Positions 17,610-26,510 of a stretch of DNA of 64,000 bases are shown one piece after another. Position numbers and translations under genes: made by a program. The notes under the pieces were generated by a model. That model ran no database searches. It saw nothing but the letters and a program-made list of their open reading frames with translations, and was not told the origin of the DNA. Each line of letters starts with the position of its first letter. Within the stretch, counting starts at the first letter, position 1. The DNA lies in NCBI GenBank assembly GCA_002243285.1, contig CP022585.1:1724641-1788640 (forward strand), written 5' to 3'. This DNA comes from Candidatus Fluviicola riflensis (GTDB taxonomy: Bacteria; Bacteroidota; Bacteroidia; Flavobacteriales_D; Crocinitomicaceae).

Positions 17610-19628
17610 TTACTGAATGATTCTGTATTCTGTGCGTCTGTTTTCCTGGTGTGCTCTTTCTTTCTCTTTCTCGCTGGCCATTTTGGCAATTTGCTCATCA
17701 GAAACAATCGTTTTGGTTTCTCCGTAACCTTTATAAGTCATGCGTTTGGCATCAATTCCCTGTTTCACCAAATAATCAAATACCGCTTTTGCACGATTCT
17801 GAGAAAGAACCTGGTTTTCTGCTGCATCACCACGCGTATCCGTGTGTCCGCCCAACTCGATTTTAAGCGTCGGATTGGTTTTCAGGAAGTCGCGTAATTT
17901 GTTTAATTCAACCGAAGACTCGGGTCGTAAATTCGCACTGGCCAAATCGAAGAATACATTGCGCAATGCAACCGGTTCAGGACTGGTAAGCGGCACCATC
18001 GGCACATCCATGTGAACAACTTCCTGTTCGTCAGGAATCGTCATATTAAAATGCGCTGAAAAGTCGTTGTATCCCGGATAACTTACGCTCAATGCGTATT
18101 CGCGGTCAACAGGCAATGTAACGGTGAATGCGCCTGTAATTCCGTCGGCCTCTGAGCGAATCACTTCTTTACCGGTTTTCAGGTCGATCAGTGAGAATTT
18201 TCCCGGAACCGGTCGTTTGTTATCGATGTTGTAGACTAAACCATCAAAATACAAGGTTTTGGTCGGACGAAGATTTTCAGGCATTTCAAAATAATAAATG
18301 TCCAAATCGCCGTAACCGCCTTCGCGGTCAGAAGCAAAAAACGCAATTTCACCGTCTGAACTTACCATTAGCGAGTTTTCATCGTAACGTGTATTGATCG
18401 GATAACCTAAGTTTTCGGCTTTTCCCCAAACTCCGGCTGCATCTAAACGCGAAACATAAATATCCAAACCACCCATTCCCTGGTGGCCGCGTGAGGAGAA
18501 ATACAAGGTTTTTCCATCCGGGTGAATCAATACCGATTCTTCCATCATTGGTGTGTTGATATTGTTGGAAAGACGAACAGGCAAACCCCAGGTTCCGTCA
18601 TCCTGCAGGGTCGACATAAAAATATCGGCGTCTTGTGTCATGCCACGCGAACTGACACGTTTCACGAAATACAATGTTTTTCCGTCGGCTGAAAGCGAAG
18701 GTTGCGATTCCCAGCTTCCGCTGTTGATTTTTCCCGGCAGATTTTCAGGATTACTCCATTTGCTTCCCAATCGCTTGGTGATGAATAAATCACAACTTCC
18801 ACGGCCGCTTCTGTCATCGCCATAATCCAATACATCGCCCATTGAACAAGCCACAAAAATCAGGCTTCTTCCGTCAGCTGAAATGGTTGGTGCGCCTTCG
18901 TTACGTACCGTATTGATGTTGTTTGGCATTGGAATGGCGGTTTGCCAGGCGTTGTTGTCGCTCAGATTGGAAACGTAAAAATCTTCTTGTTTCGGGAGTG
19001 AACCTTCCACACGACTGTCGTTGATCAAGCGGGTAAAAAGAATTGTTTTTCCGTCAACAGTGATGGTTGGGAAGTATTCTGGATCGGCTGTGTTCACTCC
19101 CGGACCAAGGTTGATTGGTTCAAACTTCGTTGGATTTTTTACTGCCTCTTTGGCAAATTCAGCCGAAGCCATGATTTCCTGTGCGTCGAGTACCATATCG
19201 GGATTGGCGCGCGGATTGTTGACGTAAAACTGCAGGGTTTTGATGCTTTCATCGTATTTCCCGGTGACGAAATACAGGTTGCCGAGGTAAAAATAAGTAC
19301 TTCCCGAAGGACTGTGTTCCGGATTAATCGCGATTGCTTTGATATAATGATCAATAGCTACATCAGCGAGGTTAGCATATTCGGCAAATTCTGCGGCCAC
19401 AACATGTGCTTCCCAGAAGTTCGGATCTTTTTCCAACGCCTTGTCCATCAACCGGATTCCTTCTTTGTAATTCGGCCGGCCGGTTTGCGGATCACGTGTA
19501 ACCTCCGGTGCTTTTTTACCTTCTTCAAAGAGCACAATGGCTTTTTTATTGGTAGTAGAATATCCTTTCTGTGCGTTGGAGCAAGAAACGATAGAGAAGA
19601 TAAAAAGCAGAATTCCGATAATTCTCAT
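17610..19628 (-). CDS. porE: PorE-like T9SS outer-membrane lipoprotein (TPR / PD40 / OmpA)
   Basis: This gene encodes 672 residues, about the length of Porphyromonas PorE. Domains in order are a lipoprotein signal with lipobox SIVSC (Cys16), TPR helices (about 30-160), a WD40-like PD40 beta-propeller (about 170-450) with repeated DGKTLYF and SADGRSLIF blade motifs, a carboxypeptidase-regulatory-like beta-sandwich (about 460-545), and an OmpA C-terminal peptidoglycan-binding domain (about 550-672, LGGHTDTRGDAAENQVLSQN). PorE is thought to anchor the type IX secretion machine to peptidoglycan. The T9SS cargo proteins in this window show that the organism has the system. Family members of the same architecture can serve other roles, so the exact ortholog assignment is likely rather than certain. 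Confidence 0.82.
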   Translation of the reverse strand: MRIIGILLFIFSIVSCSNAQKGYSTTNKKAIVLFEEGKKAPEVTRDPQTGRPNYKEGIRLMDKALEKDPNFWEAHVVAAEFAEYANLADVAIDHYIKAIAINPEHSPSGSTYFYLGNLYFVTGKYDESIKTLQFYVNNPRANPDMVLDAQEIMASAEFAKEAVKNPTKFEPINLGPGVNTADPEYFPTITVDGKTILFTRLINDSRVEGSLPKQEDFYVSNLSDNNAWQTAIPMPNNINTVRNEGAPTISADGRSLIFVACSMGDVLDYGDDRSGRGSCDLFITKRLGSKWSNPENLPGKINSGSWESQPSLSADGKTLYFVKRVSSRGMTQDADIFMSTLQDDGTWGLPVRLSNNINTPMMEESVLIHPDGKTLYFSSRGHQGMGGLDIYVSRLDAAGVWGKAENLGYPINTRYDENSLMVSSDGEIAFFASDREGGYGDLDIYYFEMPENLRPTKTLYFDGLVYNIDNKRPVPGKFSLIDLKTGKEVIRSEADGITGAFTVTLPVDREYALSVSYPGYNDFSAHFNMTIPDEQEVVHMDVPMVPLTSPEPVALRNVFFDLASANLRPESSVELNKLRDFLKTNPTLKIELGGHTDTRGDAAENQVLSQNRAKAVFDYLVKQGIDAKRMTYKGYGETKTIVSDEQIAKMASEKEKERAHQENRRTEYRIIQ

Positions 19629-19632
19629 GCGT

Positions 19633-20253
19633 TTAAGGTATTTGTAAGTATTTATGCGTTTGCAGCGAAACGGTCCATTTCGGGTGCTGTTTTACGTATT
19701 CGATCAATTCAGGCAATAATCGTTCCTGTTTTGACCATTCCGGTTGTAAGTACAAACGGCAGTCTTCGGAAACGTTACGCGCGTGTTTCTCGGCCCAGGC
19801 AAAATCAGAAGAGTGGTAAATCACCACTTTTAATTCAGATGCCTTTTGATAAGCTTCGGCAACGGGTTCCTTGAATTTCTTCGGCGAAAATGTATACCAG
19901 TCAACTTCACCAATCAATGGATGAGCTCCTGAAGTTTCAATGGCCACATATTTTCCTGCGACTTTGAGTTCTTCCACCAATGGCGTCAGATCATACATCG
20001 CAGGTTCGCCACCGGTAATGACAACCAGGTTTCCGGGATGATTGGAAACTTCGTTTACCATTTCCGCTACACTCATTTTCGGATGTGCATCGGCATCCCA
20101 CGATTCTTTCACGTCGCACCAGACACATCCTACATCACAACCGCCAAGCCTTATAAAATAAGCGGCAACACCCGAATACCTTCCTTCACCCTGGAGAGTG
20201 TAAAAATGTTCCATTACCGGATAAGTTACCGCAAGCCGAAGTTGTTGTGACAT
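19633..20253 (-). CDS. queE: 7-carboxy-7-deazaguanine synthase
   Basis: The product is 206 residues, a radical-SAM enzyme that converts 6-carboxy-tetrahydropterin to 7-carboxy-7-deazaguanine in queuosine biosynthesis. The [4Fe-4S] cluster ligands are Cys39, Cys43 and Cys46 in GGCDVGCVWCD. The CX3CX2C spacing and short length are typical of QueE. Also visible are FYTLQGEGRYSG at the start and the SAM-binding TGGEPAM near residue 80. It lies 4 bases upstream of porE in the same direction, although the functions are unrelated. A TATTTTTG at 20258-20265 would place the transcription start at or beside the ATG. Confidence 0.95.
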   Translation of the reverse strand: MSQQLRLAVTYPVMEHFYTLQGEGRYSGVAAYFIRLGGCDVGCVWCDVKESWDADAHPKMSVAEMVNEVSNHPGNLVVITGGEPAMYDLTPLVEELKVAGKYVAIETSGAHPLIGEVDWYTFSPKKFKEPVAEAYQKASELKVVIYHSSDFAWAEKHARNVSEDCRLYLQPEWSKQERLLPELIEYVKQHPKWTVSLQTHKYLQIP

Positions 20254-20315
20254 GGTTCAAAAATAACCAATAAAGTGATGTGTTTCGGTTTAAAGATTGG
20301 TCTGTAAGCGATTTT

Positions 20316-21230
20316 TTACAATTCTTCCAGTTCACTTAATTCATGGATGTTGAGGATAATCTGTCCGCTTTCGTTTGCGTGAAAGTTCCGCTTAAATTTC
20401 ACGTTTTCAACCCATTGATGATCAGCGTACGAATGCTTTTGAAGTACCATTTGCGAATAGGTTTCATCGAAAGCTTCAATCAGGATTAGCAATTCGGAAG
20501 TCCGGGATTGCAGTTGTTCAATATCAAGGCCATACAGCGGAGATTGTTCGTCGATCACGTGCACTAACGTCCAGGTAAGTGGGAAATAGCGTACAAAATC
20601 AGTTTCCAGTGGAATGTTGTAGTATTCACGGATCATGTGACCATCCTTGCGATCCTTGTGGGCAATCGAAAGCGTGATATTTACTTTGCAGTTGAGCAGG
20701 ATGCTATTACGTTTATTCACCATCTTAAACATCATGGCCTTGCCGTCTTTATAAGGTGTGATGATCGCGTTATGCGAAAAAGCAATCTTGGTGGACGGCC
20801 TTGAAAAACGTCCATAAATAAGACCGGTTGCGATGGAGAAGCTGATCAATCCGAAAAAAGCTTCAAACGATGCGAGCAATGATGCGCCGTTTCCTTTCGG
20901 GGCGATGGCACCGTAACCAACCGTGGTGAATGTTTGTGTACTGAAATAAAACGCACTGACCAAATGATGTTGTTTTCTGGGAATTCCACTTAGTTGATCG
21001 ACACCGATTGCGAGATAGCCCAATGCAAATACCAGGTTCATTCCAACGAAAAACAGGAAGATAAAACCCACAAATTTAAACGTTGGCAGGTCAATCAGGT
21101 ATTTGTAAAAATCGCGAAAAGTACTTACCGTTCCAACACGTTTGATGTTAAACCCGCCGTCTTCATTCAGCATGCGCTTTACCGACCCGTTAAACGTAGT
21201 TCCCAGCCCGGGATCTTTGGTTTGTTTCAT
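20316..21230 (-). CDS. Inward-rectifier (KirBac-type) potassium channel
   Basis: This gene encodes 304 residues with the standard bacterial Kir layout. It has a cytoplasmic N-terminus with an amphipathic slide helix, TM1 at about residues 52-76, the pore helix and K+ selectivity filter TVGYG at 103-107, TM2 at about 115-140, and a C-terminal beta-sandwich IRK domain (about 145-304; RPSTKIAFSHNAIITPYKDG, DETYSQMVLQKHSY). It conducts K+ in the inner membrane and is probably gated by ligand or lipid. A K+/H+ antiporter of the Kef type is encoded divergently 330 bases away, so the two may form a K+ homeostasis pair (inference). Confidence 0.93.
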   Translation of the reverse strand: MKQTKDPGLGTTFNGSVKRMLNEDGGFNIKRVGTVSTFRDFYKYLIDLPTFKFVGFIFLFFVGMNLVFALGYLAIGVDQLSGIPRKQHHLVSAFYFSTQTFTTVGYGAIAPKGNGASLLASFEAFFGLISFSIATGLIYGRFSRPSTKIAFSHNAIITPYKDGKAMMFKMVNKRNSILLNCKVNITLSIAHKDRKDGHMIREYYNIPLETDFVRYFPLTWTLVHVIDEQSPLYGLDIEQLQSRTSELLILIEAFDETYSQMVLQKHSYADHQWVENVKFKRNFHANESGQIILNIHELSELEEL

Positions 21231-21561
21231 AAAGTGAAAATAGGTAAAAAGTACTTTTCAAACACAAAGAATTACGACCGAATCGTATTACCATTTAAGC
21301 CAAAGACAATGCTGCTCGGGTATGTGGATTTACGATGGTTTAAATCAGACTAAAATTCAGTTTGTTTTTCTGATGAAAAATTACCAGGAATAGAGTGGTT
21401 CGTAATATCCCGAACTTCGGTTCGTGTTCGTAATATCCCAAACTTGCCCGCAGTTTTGAAATACTTATTTTCCGTTCATTATATTATATAAACAAGACTT
21501 CAGAGTAGGAAAAACAGTATTTTTAGGTTCGAAAATGTTCAGATGATTCTAAAACCATAAC
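21231..21561. other. Divergent intergenic region between the K+ channel and the antiporter
   Basis: These 331 bases must hold the promoters of both divergent genes, but no consensus TAnnTTTG is convincing. The one clear structure is a direct repeat at 21398-21445. The rest is AT-rich and shows no reading frame. Confidence 0.5.
21398..21445 (+). repeat. Short tandem direct repeat in the kir/kef spacer
   Basis: GTTCGTAATATCCCGAACTT (21398-21417) recurs at 21426-21445 with one base changed (A for G). It may be an operator or remnant of slippage. Confidence 0.6.
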
Positions 21562-23787
21562 ATGCAACATTTATCACCTCTTATATACGACCTTGCTCTT
21601 GTTTTAATTGCGGCAGCTATCATATCACTAATTTTTAAGTGGTTGAAACAACCTGTTGTGCTTGGGTATATTATTGCCGGTTTTTTGATTGGACCTAATT
21701 TCAAGGTGTTTCCGTCGGTTGTGGAAATAGAAAGCGTAAAGATTTGGGCGGAAATAGGAGTGTTATTCTTGTTGTTTGGCCTGGGACTTGAATTCAGTTT
21801 TAAAAAACTGTTGAAAGTTGGTGGAGTAGCTGTAATCACAGCGCTTACAGGTGTTGGAATGACAATGTTGGTTGGCTTTCTGATCGGCAGGCTGTTCCTG
21901 GATTGGAGTAATATTGACTCTTTATTTCTTGGGGGAATTCTTGCAATCGCCTCAACGACGATTATTATCAAGGCGTTTGACGAATTGGGAGTGAAAAGCC
22001 AGAAATTCTCCGGAATCGTCATGGGTGTTTTGGTGCTGGAAGATATTGTGGCTGTTGTGCTGATGGTGATATTGTCCACGGTTTCTATCAGCCGTACTTT
22101 CCAGGGAATGGAAATGATCATTTCTGTGTTCAAATTGTTGTTCTTCCTGATTTTGTGGTTCCTCTCCGGAATTTATATTTTACCTTCTTTGTTGAAACGG
22201 CTTCGGCGCTTGTTGAGTGAGGAAACTTTACTGATCGTGTCGCTGGCGCTTTGTTTTTTAATGGTCGTTCTGGCTACAATGGCTGGTTTTTCGCCTGCGC
22301 TTGGAGCGTTTATCATGGGATCAATCCTTGCAGAAACAGCCAAAGCCGAGAAAATAGAACATGTGCTAAAACCATTGAAAAGTCTTTTTGGGGCTATCTT
22401 TTTTGTTTCAGTGGGAATGCTTATTGACCCGAAAATGCTGGTTGAACACACCTTACCAATTGCCCTTGCAACGCTTGTTCTACTGTTCGTGAAACCATTT
22501 TTTGCGACGTTGGGGGCGCTCGTTTCAGGACAACCACTAAAAGTCGCTGTTCAATCCGGAATGAGTCTTTCGCAGATTGGTGAATTCTCGTTTATCATTG
22601 CCACACTGGGATTGACACTCCAGGTAACGAGCGATTTCCTGTATCCGATAGCTGTAGCTGTTTCGGTGATCACCACGTTTACTACACCCTTTATGATCCG
22701 GCTTTCGGTACCGGTTTATAAATCGCTTGAAAGACGTTTGCCTAAAAAATGGATCAACAAGCTCAACGATTACAGTTTGGGAGCATCAAAAGTGAACGAA
22801 GCCAGCGACTGGAAAAAAATATTGCGGTTTTATTTCACCAATACAGTGATTTTTTCTGTGGTAATCATCACCATCATTTTATTGACAACCAAATACCTGT
22901 ATCCCTTCATGCCTGATAATGAGTCGAGAGGCATTATCACTACCTTGCTAACGCTAATTTTACTGGCGCCTTTTCTTTGGGCATTGGCTTTCAGAACAAA
23001 AAACAGGGCCGAATTTGCCAAGTTGTGGCAGAAACCTTCACAACGTGGACCGCTTATGGCATTAATGATTTCTCGTTTAGTACTGGCTTTGTTTTATATT
23101 GGTTTTTTGTTTCAAACCATGTATTCGGCTTGGGTGGCACTTGCTGGTGTATTAATCACCACTCTTTTTCTGTTGTTGTTTCGCAATAGAATTCAGGCAT
23201 TTTACGGCAGAATTGAGCTTCGTTTTTTGTCCAATCTTAACCAGCGCGAAGAACATCTGAGTTTGAGAACTGATATCGAAACGCCTTGGGATTCACACAT
23301 GGCAATTTTGGAATTGCATGCCGGACTTCCTTTTATCGGGATGACTCTGATGGATTCGAAGTTGCGGGAAACCTATGGAATCAATATTGCTATAATTAGG
23401 CGTAATGGATTGATAATCAATGTCCCTAGTCGAACCGAACGTTTGTACCCCAATGATGTTTTATCAGTGATCGGAACAGATGAGCAGCTCCGGAAGTTTG
23501 AACATCTTATTGAAATTTCGCGCGATAGGGCATTTGTGGAACCCCGAATTCATACTGAAATTTCATTGCATCAATTCACCATTGGCCGGCAATCGACTTT
23601 TATTGGGAAAAGTATCAGGGAAACAGCTATTCGCGAAAGATCGCACGGATTGGTAGTAGGAGTAGAGCGTAATGGTGAGCGCATCCTTAGCCCGGAATCC
23701 GATTTGGTGTTCGAGAAGTATGATACCGTTTGGCTGGTCGGTGATGAAAAGCGAATCCAGGTGATTATTAACAAGCAGTCGGAGTGA
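21562..23787 (+). CDS. CPA2-type K+/H+ antiporter with C-terminal TrkA-C domains
   Basis: The product is 741 residues. Residues about 1-385 are a Kef/CPA2 Na+/H+ exchanger membrane domain of 12-13 helices (start LKQPVVLGYIIAGFLIGP; ion-site region LVLEDIVAVVLM; LSQIGEFSFIIATLG). An unusual second membrane block of about four helices lies at about 430-550. Residues about 585-741 hold two TrkA-C/RCK-C-like regulatory domains (GMTLMDSKLRETYGINIAIIRR; GKSIRETAIRERSHGLVVG). There is no RCK-N Rossmann domain in between, so the C-terminus differs from KefB/KefC. It probably exports K+ or Na+ in exchange for H+, controlled by a ligand binding to the TrkA-C domains. Repeat copy B begins 19 bases after its stop. 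Confidence 0.88.
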   Translation: MQHLSPLIYDLALVLIAAAIISLIFKWLKQPVVLGYIIAGFLIGPNFKVFPSVVEIESVKIWAEIGVLFLLFGLGLEFSFKKLLKVGGVAVITALTGVGMTMLVGFLIGRLFLDWSNIDSLFLGGILAIASTTIIIKAFDELGVKSQKFSGIVMGVLVLEDIVAVVLMVILSTVSISRTFQGMEMIISVFKLLFFLILWFLSGIYILPSLLKRLRRLLSEETLLIVSLALCFLMVVLATMAGFSPALGAFIMGSILAETAKAEKIEHVLKPLKSLFGAIFFVSVGMLIDPKMLVEHTLPIALATLVLLFVKPFFATLGALVSGQPLKVAVQSGMSLSQIGEFSFIIATLGLTLQVTSDFLYPIAVAVSVITTFTTPFMIRLSVPVYKSLERRLPKKWINKLNDYSLGASKVNEASDWKKILRFYFTNTVIFSVVIITIILLTTKYLYPFMPDNESRGIITTLLTLILLAPFLWALAFRTKNRAEFAKLWQKPSQRGPLMALMISRLVLALFYIGFLFQTMYSAWVALAGVLITTLFLLLFRNRIQAFYGRIELRFLSNLNQREEHLSLRTDIETPWDSHMAILELHAGLPFIGMTLMDSKLRETYGINIAIIRRNGLIINVPSRTERLYPNDVLSVIGTDEQLRKFEHLIEISRDRAFVEPRIHTEISLHQFTIGRQSTFIGKSIRETAIRERSHGLVVGVERNGERILSPESDLVFEKYDTVWLVGDEKRIQVIINKQSE

Positions 23788-23805
23788 GATTTATCGCGGA
23801 TCGCC

Positions 23806-23962
23806 AGTCCCGTAGGGACGAAATATAGTAAACCAAAATCTACAGCACAAGCTTTACCCCGTAGGGGTAAGATATTTAACTGTTATTTGTGTGTCCTACC
23901 CCTACGGGGCAGATGTTTAAGGGAGAGGTCTGCGAGTTACCATATTACGTCCCTACGGGACT
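23806..23962. repeat. Composite palindromic repeat, copy B
   Basis: The outer arms are AGTCCCGTAGGGACG (23806-23820) and CGTCCCTACGGGACT (23948-23962). The inner palindromes are TTACCCCGTAGGGGTAA (23854-23870) and CTACCCCTACGGGGCAG (23897-23913). The inner block is the reverse complement of that in copy A: AAGATATTTAAC here corresponds to GTTAAATATCTT there. Confidence 0.9.
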
Positions 23963-23964
23963 AT

Positions 23965-24003
23965 AAAAAAAAATCCCGACCTGCTTTTTTACAAACCGGG
24001 ATT
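23965..24003 (-). terminator. Terminator of the T9SS-signal protein gene
   Basis: The stem is AATCCCG and CCGGGATT around a T-rich loop, followed on the minus strand by a run of T (the A-run at 23965-23973). It lies about 45 bases after the stop at 24046. Confidence 0.75.
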
Positions 24004-24045
24004 GATAACTCAATAACTGACTACTAGTTAACTTAATTAACTCAT

Positions 24046-25020
24046 TTATTTCACCTCAATTTTCCCAAGTCCGATTTCACCGGATTCGTACTGTAATTCA
24101 ACCAGGTAAAGGCCCGCGTCAAGATTTCGAAGATCCAATGAAACATGGTTTGCCTCATTCGTATAAGATACTTCAATTGCTCTGCCGTTCATATCTGTCA
24201 AGTTCAATGTTTTTAATGTTTCATTCGCTTTTAGACGAACCGTTGCGGCATCGATAGCAGGATTCGGGTAAACAAAAAGTGAAGATTTTTCTTCTTCATT
24301 TAATCCTAAATTACCGGCCTCCAAATAAGTGGCGTATTGGGTAAATCCACCTTGTGGAGTTGTCTGGTAGTTAACGGTGGCTAACTCTCTGTGATATCCT
24401 TCTTTGTACCAGACATAATAATCGGATAGGTAGTCAATTACTGCGAATGAACACGAATCGGTGAAATTCTGTATGTAATGCACCCGGATCACATCCGTAA
24501 ACGTGCCTTCAGGTGTAATCAATGTTCCGTAAGCATCTGCTTCGGCCGTAATTGTTCCATATTGTTCCCAGTCCGCTAAAACTGTAAAAGTCGCGTGAAA
24601 ATAATCGCTATTCGTAGAATTGTACATGAGTGGATACTCATTCACTTCCTTTCCGTCCTGATAGAGATAAGACGTACCTCCGCTTCCTAACATTCCTACA
24701 AGCGAAAGCCCGCTGGCGGAGGCATTCATATAGAAATTGTTTGTGTCTGAAAAGGTAATGAAGCTGGCGGTAAGGTTACTTCCGGGATAAGAAGCATTTC
24801 CGTTGGTGTAGACCACATAAGTCGTATCAGTTTCAGCAAGGCCGCTAAGGTCGAAGGTGACATTGCTTCCGCTTGCTCCAGGATCAACCCAGTTACTGTT
24901 GTAAACAGTAAATTCTTCACCTGCAATTGGATTGAGTCCTGCCGATGTAAGCGTGGGTTGCGCTAGTAAATTGAATGTTGTGCCGATGGCAAGAGCGCTT
25001 AAAAAGTAGATTTTTCCCAT
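24046..25020 (-). CDS. T9SS type A sorting-domain protein, unknown function
   Basis: This gene encodes 324 residues. The signal peptide is about residues 1-20 (ending NLLAQ). The middle (about 20-235) is a beta-rich region full of Thr, Ser, Tyr and Asn with no recognised catalytic motif. The last 80 residues form a type A T9SS sorting domain, with LFVYPNPAIDAATVRL, MNGRAIEV and DAGLYLVELQ followed by the basic GLGKIEVK. It is predicted to be exported to the cell surface or medium by the system that includes PorE. The ligand or role is unknown. The gene is monocistronic, with its own terminator. Confidence 0.78.
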   Translation of the reverse strand: MGKIYFLSALAIGTTFNLLAQPTLTSAGLNPIAGEEFTVYNSNWVDPGASGSNVTFDLSGLAETDTTYVVYTNGNASYPGSNLTASFITFSDTNNFYMNASASGLSLVGMLGSGGTSYLYQDGKEVNEYPLMYNSTNSDYFHATFTVLADWEQYGTITAEADAYGTLITPEGTFTDVIRVHYIQNFTDSCSFAVIDYLSDYYVWYKEGYHRELATVNYQTTPQGGFTQYATYLEAGNLGLNEEEKSSLFVYPNPAIDAATVRLKANETLKTLNLTDMNGRAIEVSYTNEANHVSLDLRNLDAGLYLVELQYESGEIGLGKIEVK

Positions 25021-25192
25021 AGTGATTTTCTTTATTAATTCCCTTAAAAGTAAAGAGAAAAGAACTGGATATGAGCCTACTAGGGATGCTTACGACAGAC
25101 AACTTATTCAACAGTCATGATAACAGTTTTTTCTGTAGAATACGTTGATCAGGTGGTTGTCTTCTGATGACGAACTCATGTTATTTAAAAAC

Positions 25193-25226
25193 AAAATCCC
25201 GATTTGCCAGAGACAAACCGGGATTG
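25193..25226 (-). terminator. Terminator of sucD
   Basis: The stem AATCCCGATTTG pairs with CAAACCGGGATT (one mismatch), with a 7-base loop. A T-run follows on the minus strand (25187-25194). It lies 22 bases after the sucD stop and resembles the hairpin at 23965-24003. Confidence 0.85.
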
Positions 25227-25247
25227 TTGAATTATGTAGTAGCTTTC

Positions 25248-26126
25248 TTAAGCTGTAACTCCAATAACTTCGGCCATTTTAGAACCGATTTGTGCAGGAG
25301 AATCCACGACGTGAATTCCGCACTCGCGCATGATGCGTTTTTTCGCTTCAGCAGTATCATCATCACCACCAACAATTGCACCTGCGTGGCCCATTGTACG
25401 GCCTTTCGGAGCAGTTTCTCCGGCGATGAAACCAACAACGGGTTTTGTTCCGTGTTCTTTGATCCAGCGAGCAGCGATAGCTTCCAGATTTCCACCGATC
25501 TCACCGATCATTACGATTCCTTCTGTTTCAGGGTCGTTCATCAATAACTCAACCGCTTCGCGTGTAGTTGTTCCGATAATCGGGTCACCACCGATTCCGA
25601 TAGCTGTAGTAATTCCCAAACCTGCTTTCGCAACCTGGTCAGCAGCTTCGTATGTCAATGTTCCTGATTTCGAAACAATCCCGATTTTTCCTTTTTTGAA
25701 AACGAATCCGGGCATAATCCCAACTTTCGCTTCGCCTGCAGTAATAACCCCCGGACAGTTAGGGCCGATCAAACGTGTGTTGTAGCCTTTGATGTATTCT
25801 TTGGCTTTCACCATATCGTTTACCGGAATTCCTTCCGTGATACAAACAATCACTTTAATTCCTGCGTTGGCAGCTTCCATGATCGCATCTGCAGCGAATG
25901 CCGGCGGAACGAAAATAATGGAAACATCAGCTCCGGTTTTAGCAACGGCATCGGCCACTGTGTTAAAAACAGGACGATCCAAATGAGAAGAACCTCCTTT
26001 TCCGGGAGTTACACCGCCAACAACGTTGGTTCCGTATTCAATCATTTGTCCCGCGTGGAACGTACCTTCACTTCCTGTGAATCCTTGTACAATTACTTTA
26101 GAGTCTTTATTTACCAGAACACTCAT
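25248..26126 (-). CDS. sucD: Succinyl-CoA synthetase (ligase) subunit alpha
   Basis: The product is 292 residues, the normal length for SucD. With SucC it interconverts succinyl-CoA and succinate with NTP formation in the TCA cycle. The N-terminal CoA-binding Rossmann domain (about 1-130; [19 protein letters not shown]) is followed by the ligase domain, with the phosphorylated catalytic His247 in GRTMGHAGA. The sucC partner is not in the window, which is common in Bacteroidota where the two genes are apart. It has its own promoter and terminator. Confidence 0.97.
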   Translation of the reverse strand: MSVLVNKDSKVIVQGFTGSEGTFHAGQMIEYGTNVVGGVTPGKGGSSHLDRPVFNTVADAVAKTGADVSIIFVPPAFAADAIMEAANAGIKVIVCITEGIPVNDMVKAKEYIKGYNTRLIGPNCPGVITAGEAKVGIMPGFVFKKGKIGIVSKSGTLTYEAADQVAKAGLGITTAIGIGGDPIIGTTTREAVELLMNDPETEGIVMIGEIGGNLEAIAARWIKEHGTKPVVGFIAGETAPKGRTMGHAGAIVGGDDDTAEAKKRIMRECGIHVVDSPAQIGSKMAEVIGVTA

Positions 26127-26162
26127 GTTTGAGAGAAATTAGATTCGTTTTTAAATCGAACC

Positions 26163-26193
26163 CAAAAGTAGCGGTTTGATTTGGTTTAGACAA
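26163..26193 (-). promoter_or_regulatory. Promoter of sucD
   Basis: On the minus strand TTG (26193-26191) and TACTTTTG (26170-26163) are separated by 20 bases, a full Bacteroidota consensus, about 37 bases before the ATG. Confidence 0.65.
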
Positions 26194-26445
26194 TGGTTTG
26201 GGTGAATTTCATTCGAACTTAATAAACTACTTAGCTACACTAACGTTTGCAGTGCCAGAAACGATGATTTTGTTATCGCTGATAAAAAGGCATCAGCACA
26301 TAAGGCTGATTGACGTTCCGGTTGACGATTTAGAATGACTTTTTCCGTTCCTGCGGTAACACGTATCCGAATTTTTAAAACTGGAACCTGAAAGTTTGAA
26401 AATCCCTTTGTGAACTTACACGCCTATTCGTCAAAAAAACGTTGT

Positions 26446-26491
26446 GACTTTGCGCCTTCGCTGAAGCTACAGCGTAAGCATTGTGTTGAAA
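26446..26491 (+). repeat. Dispersed GAAGCTAT-GCGTAAGC repeat, copy 3
   Basis: The core TTCGCTGAAGCTACAGCGTA and the flanks CTTTGCGCC and TTGTGTTGAA match the copy at 12196-12240 with three or four changes. Confidence 0.6.
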
Positions 26492-26510
26492 AAGAAGCCT
26501 GAATAAAAAA

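Larger units (their letters stand above)
26127..26510. other. Gene-free stretch upstream of sucD
   Basis: These 384 bases contain the sucD promoter at the left end and the third copy of the GAAGCTAT-GCGTAAGC repeat at 26446-26491. No credible gene is seen. A short minus-strand frame here has no start or family resemblance. Confidence 0.6.

Noticed and set aside
16640-17707. Longer N-termini for maf, the UbiA enzyme, dltD, dltC, the CCA enzyme and the deacetylase
   Set aside because: Shorter ATG starts fit family N-termini, ATGA overlaps or predicted promoter positions better.
21549-22133. A 194-codon minus-strand frame opposite the antiporter
   Set aside because: The plus-strand CPA2 domain is unmistakable; the antisense frame is Thr/Ile/Pro-rich noise.
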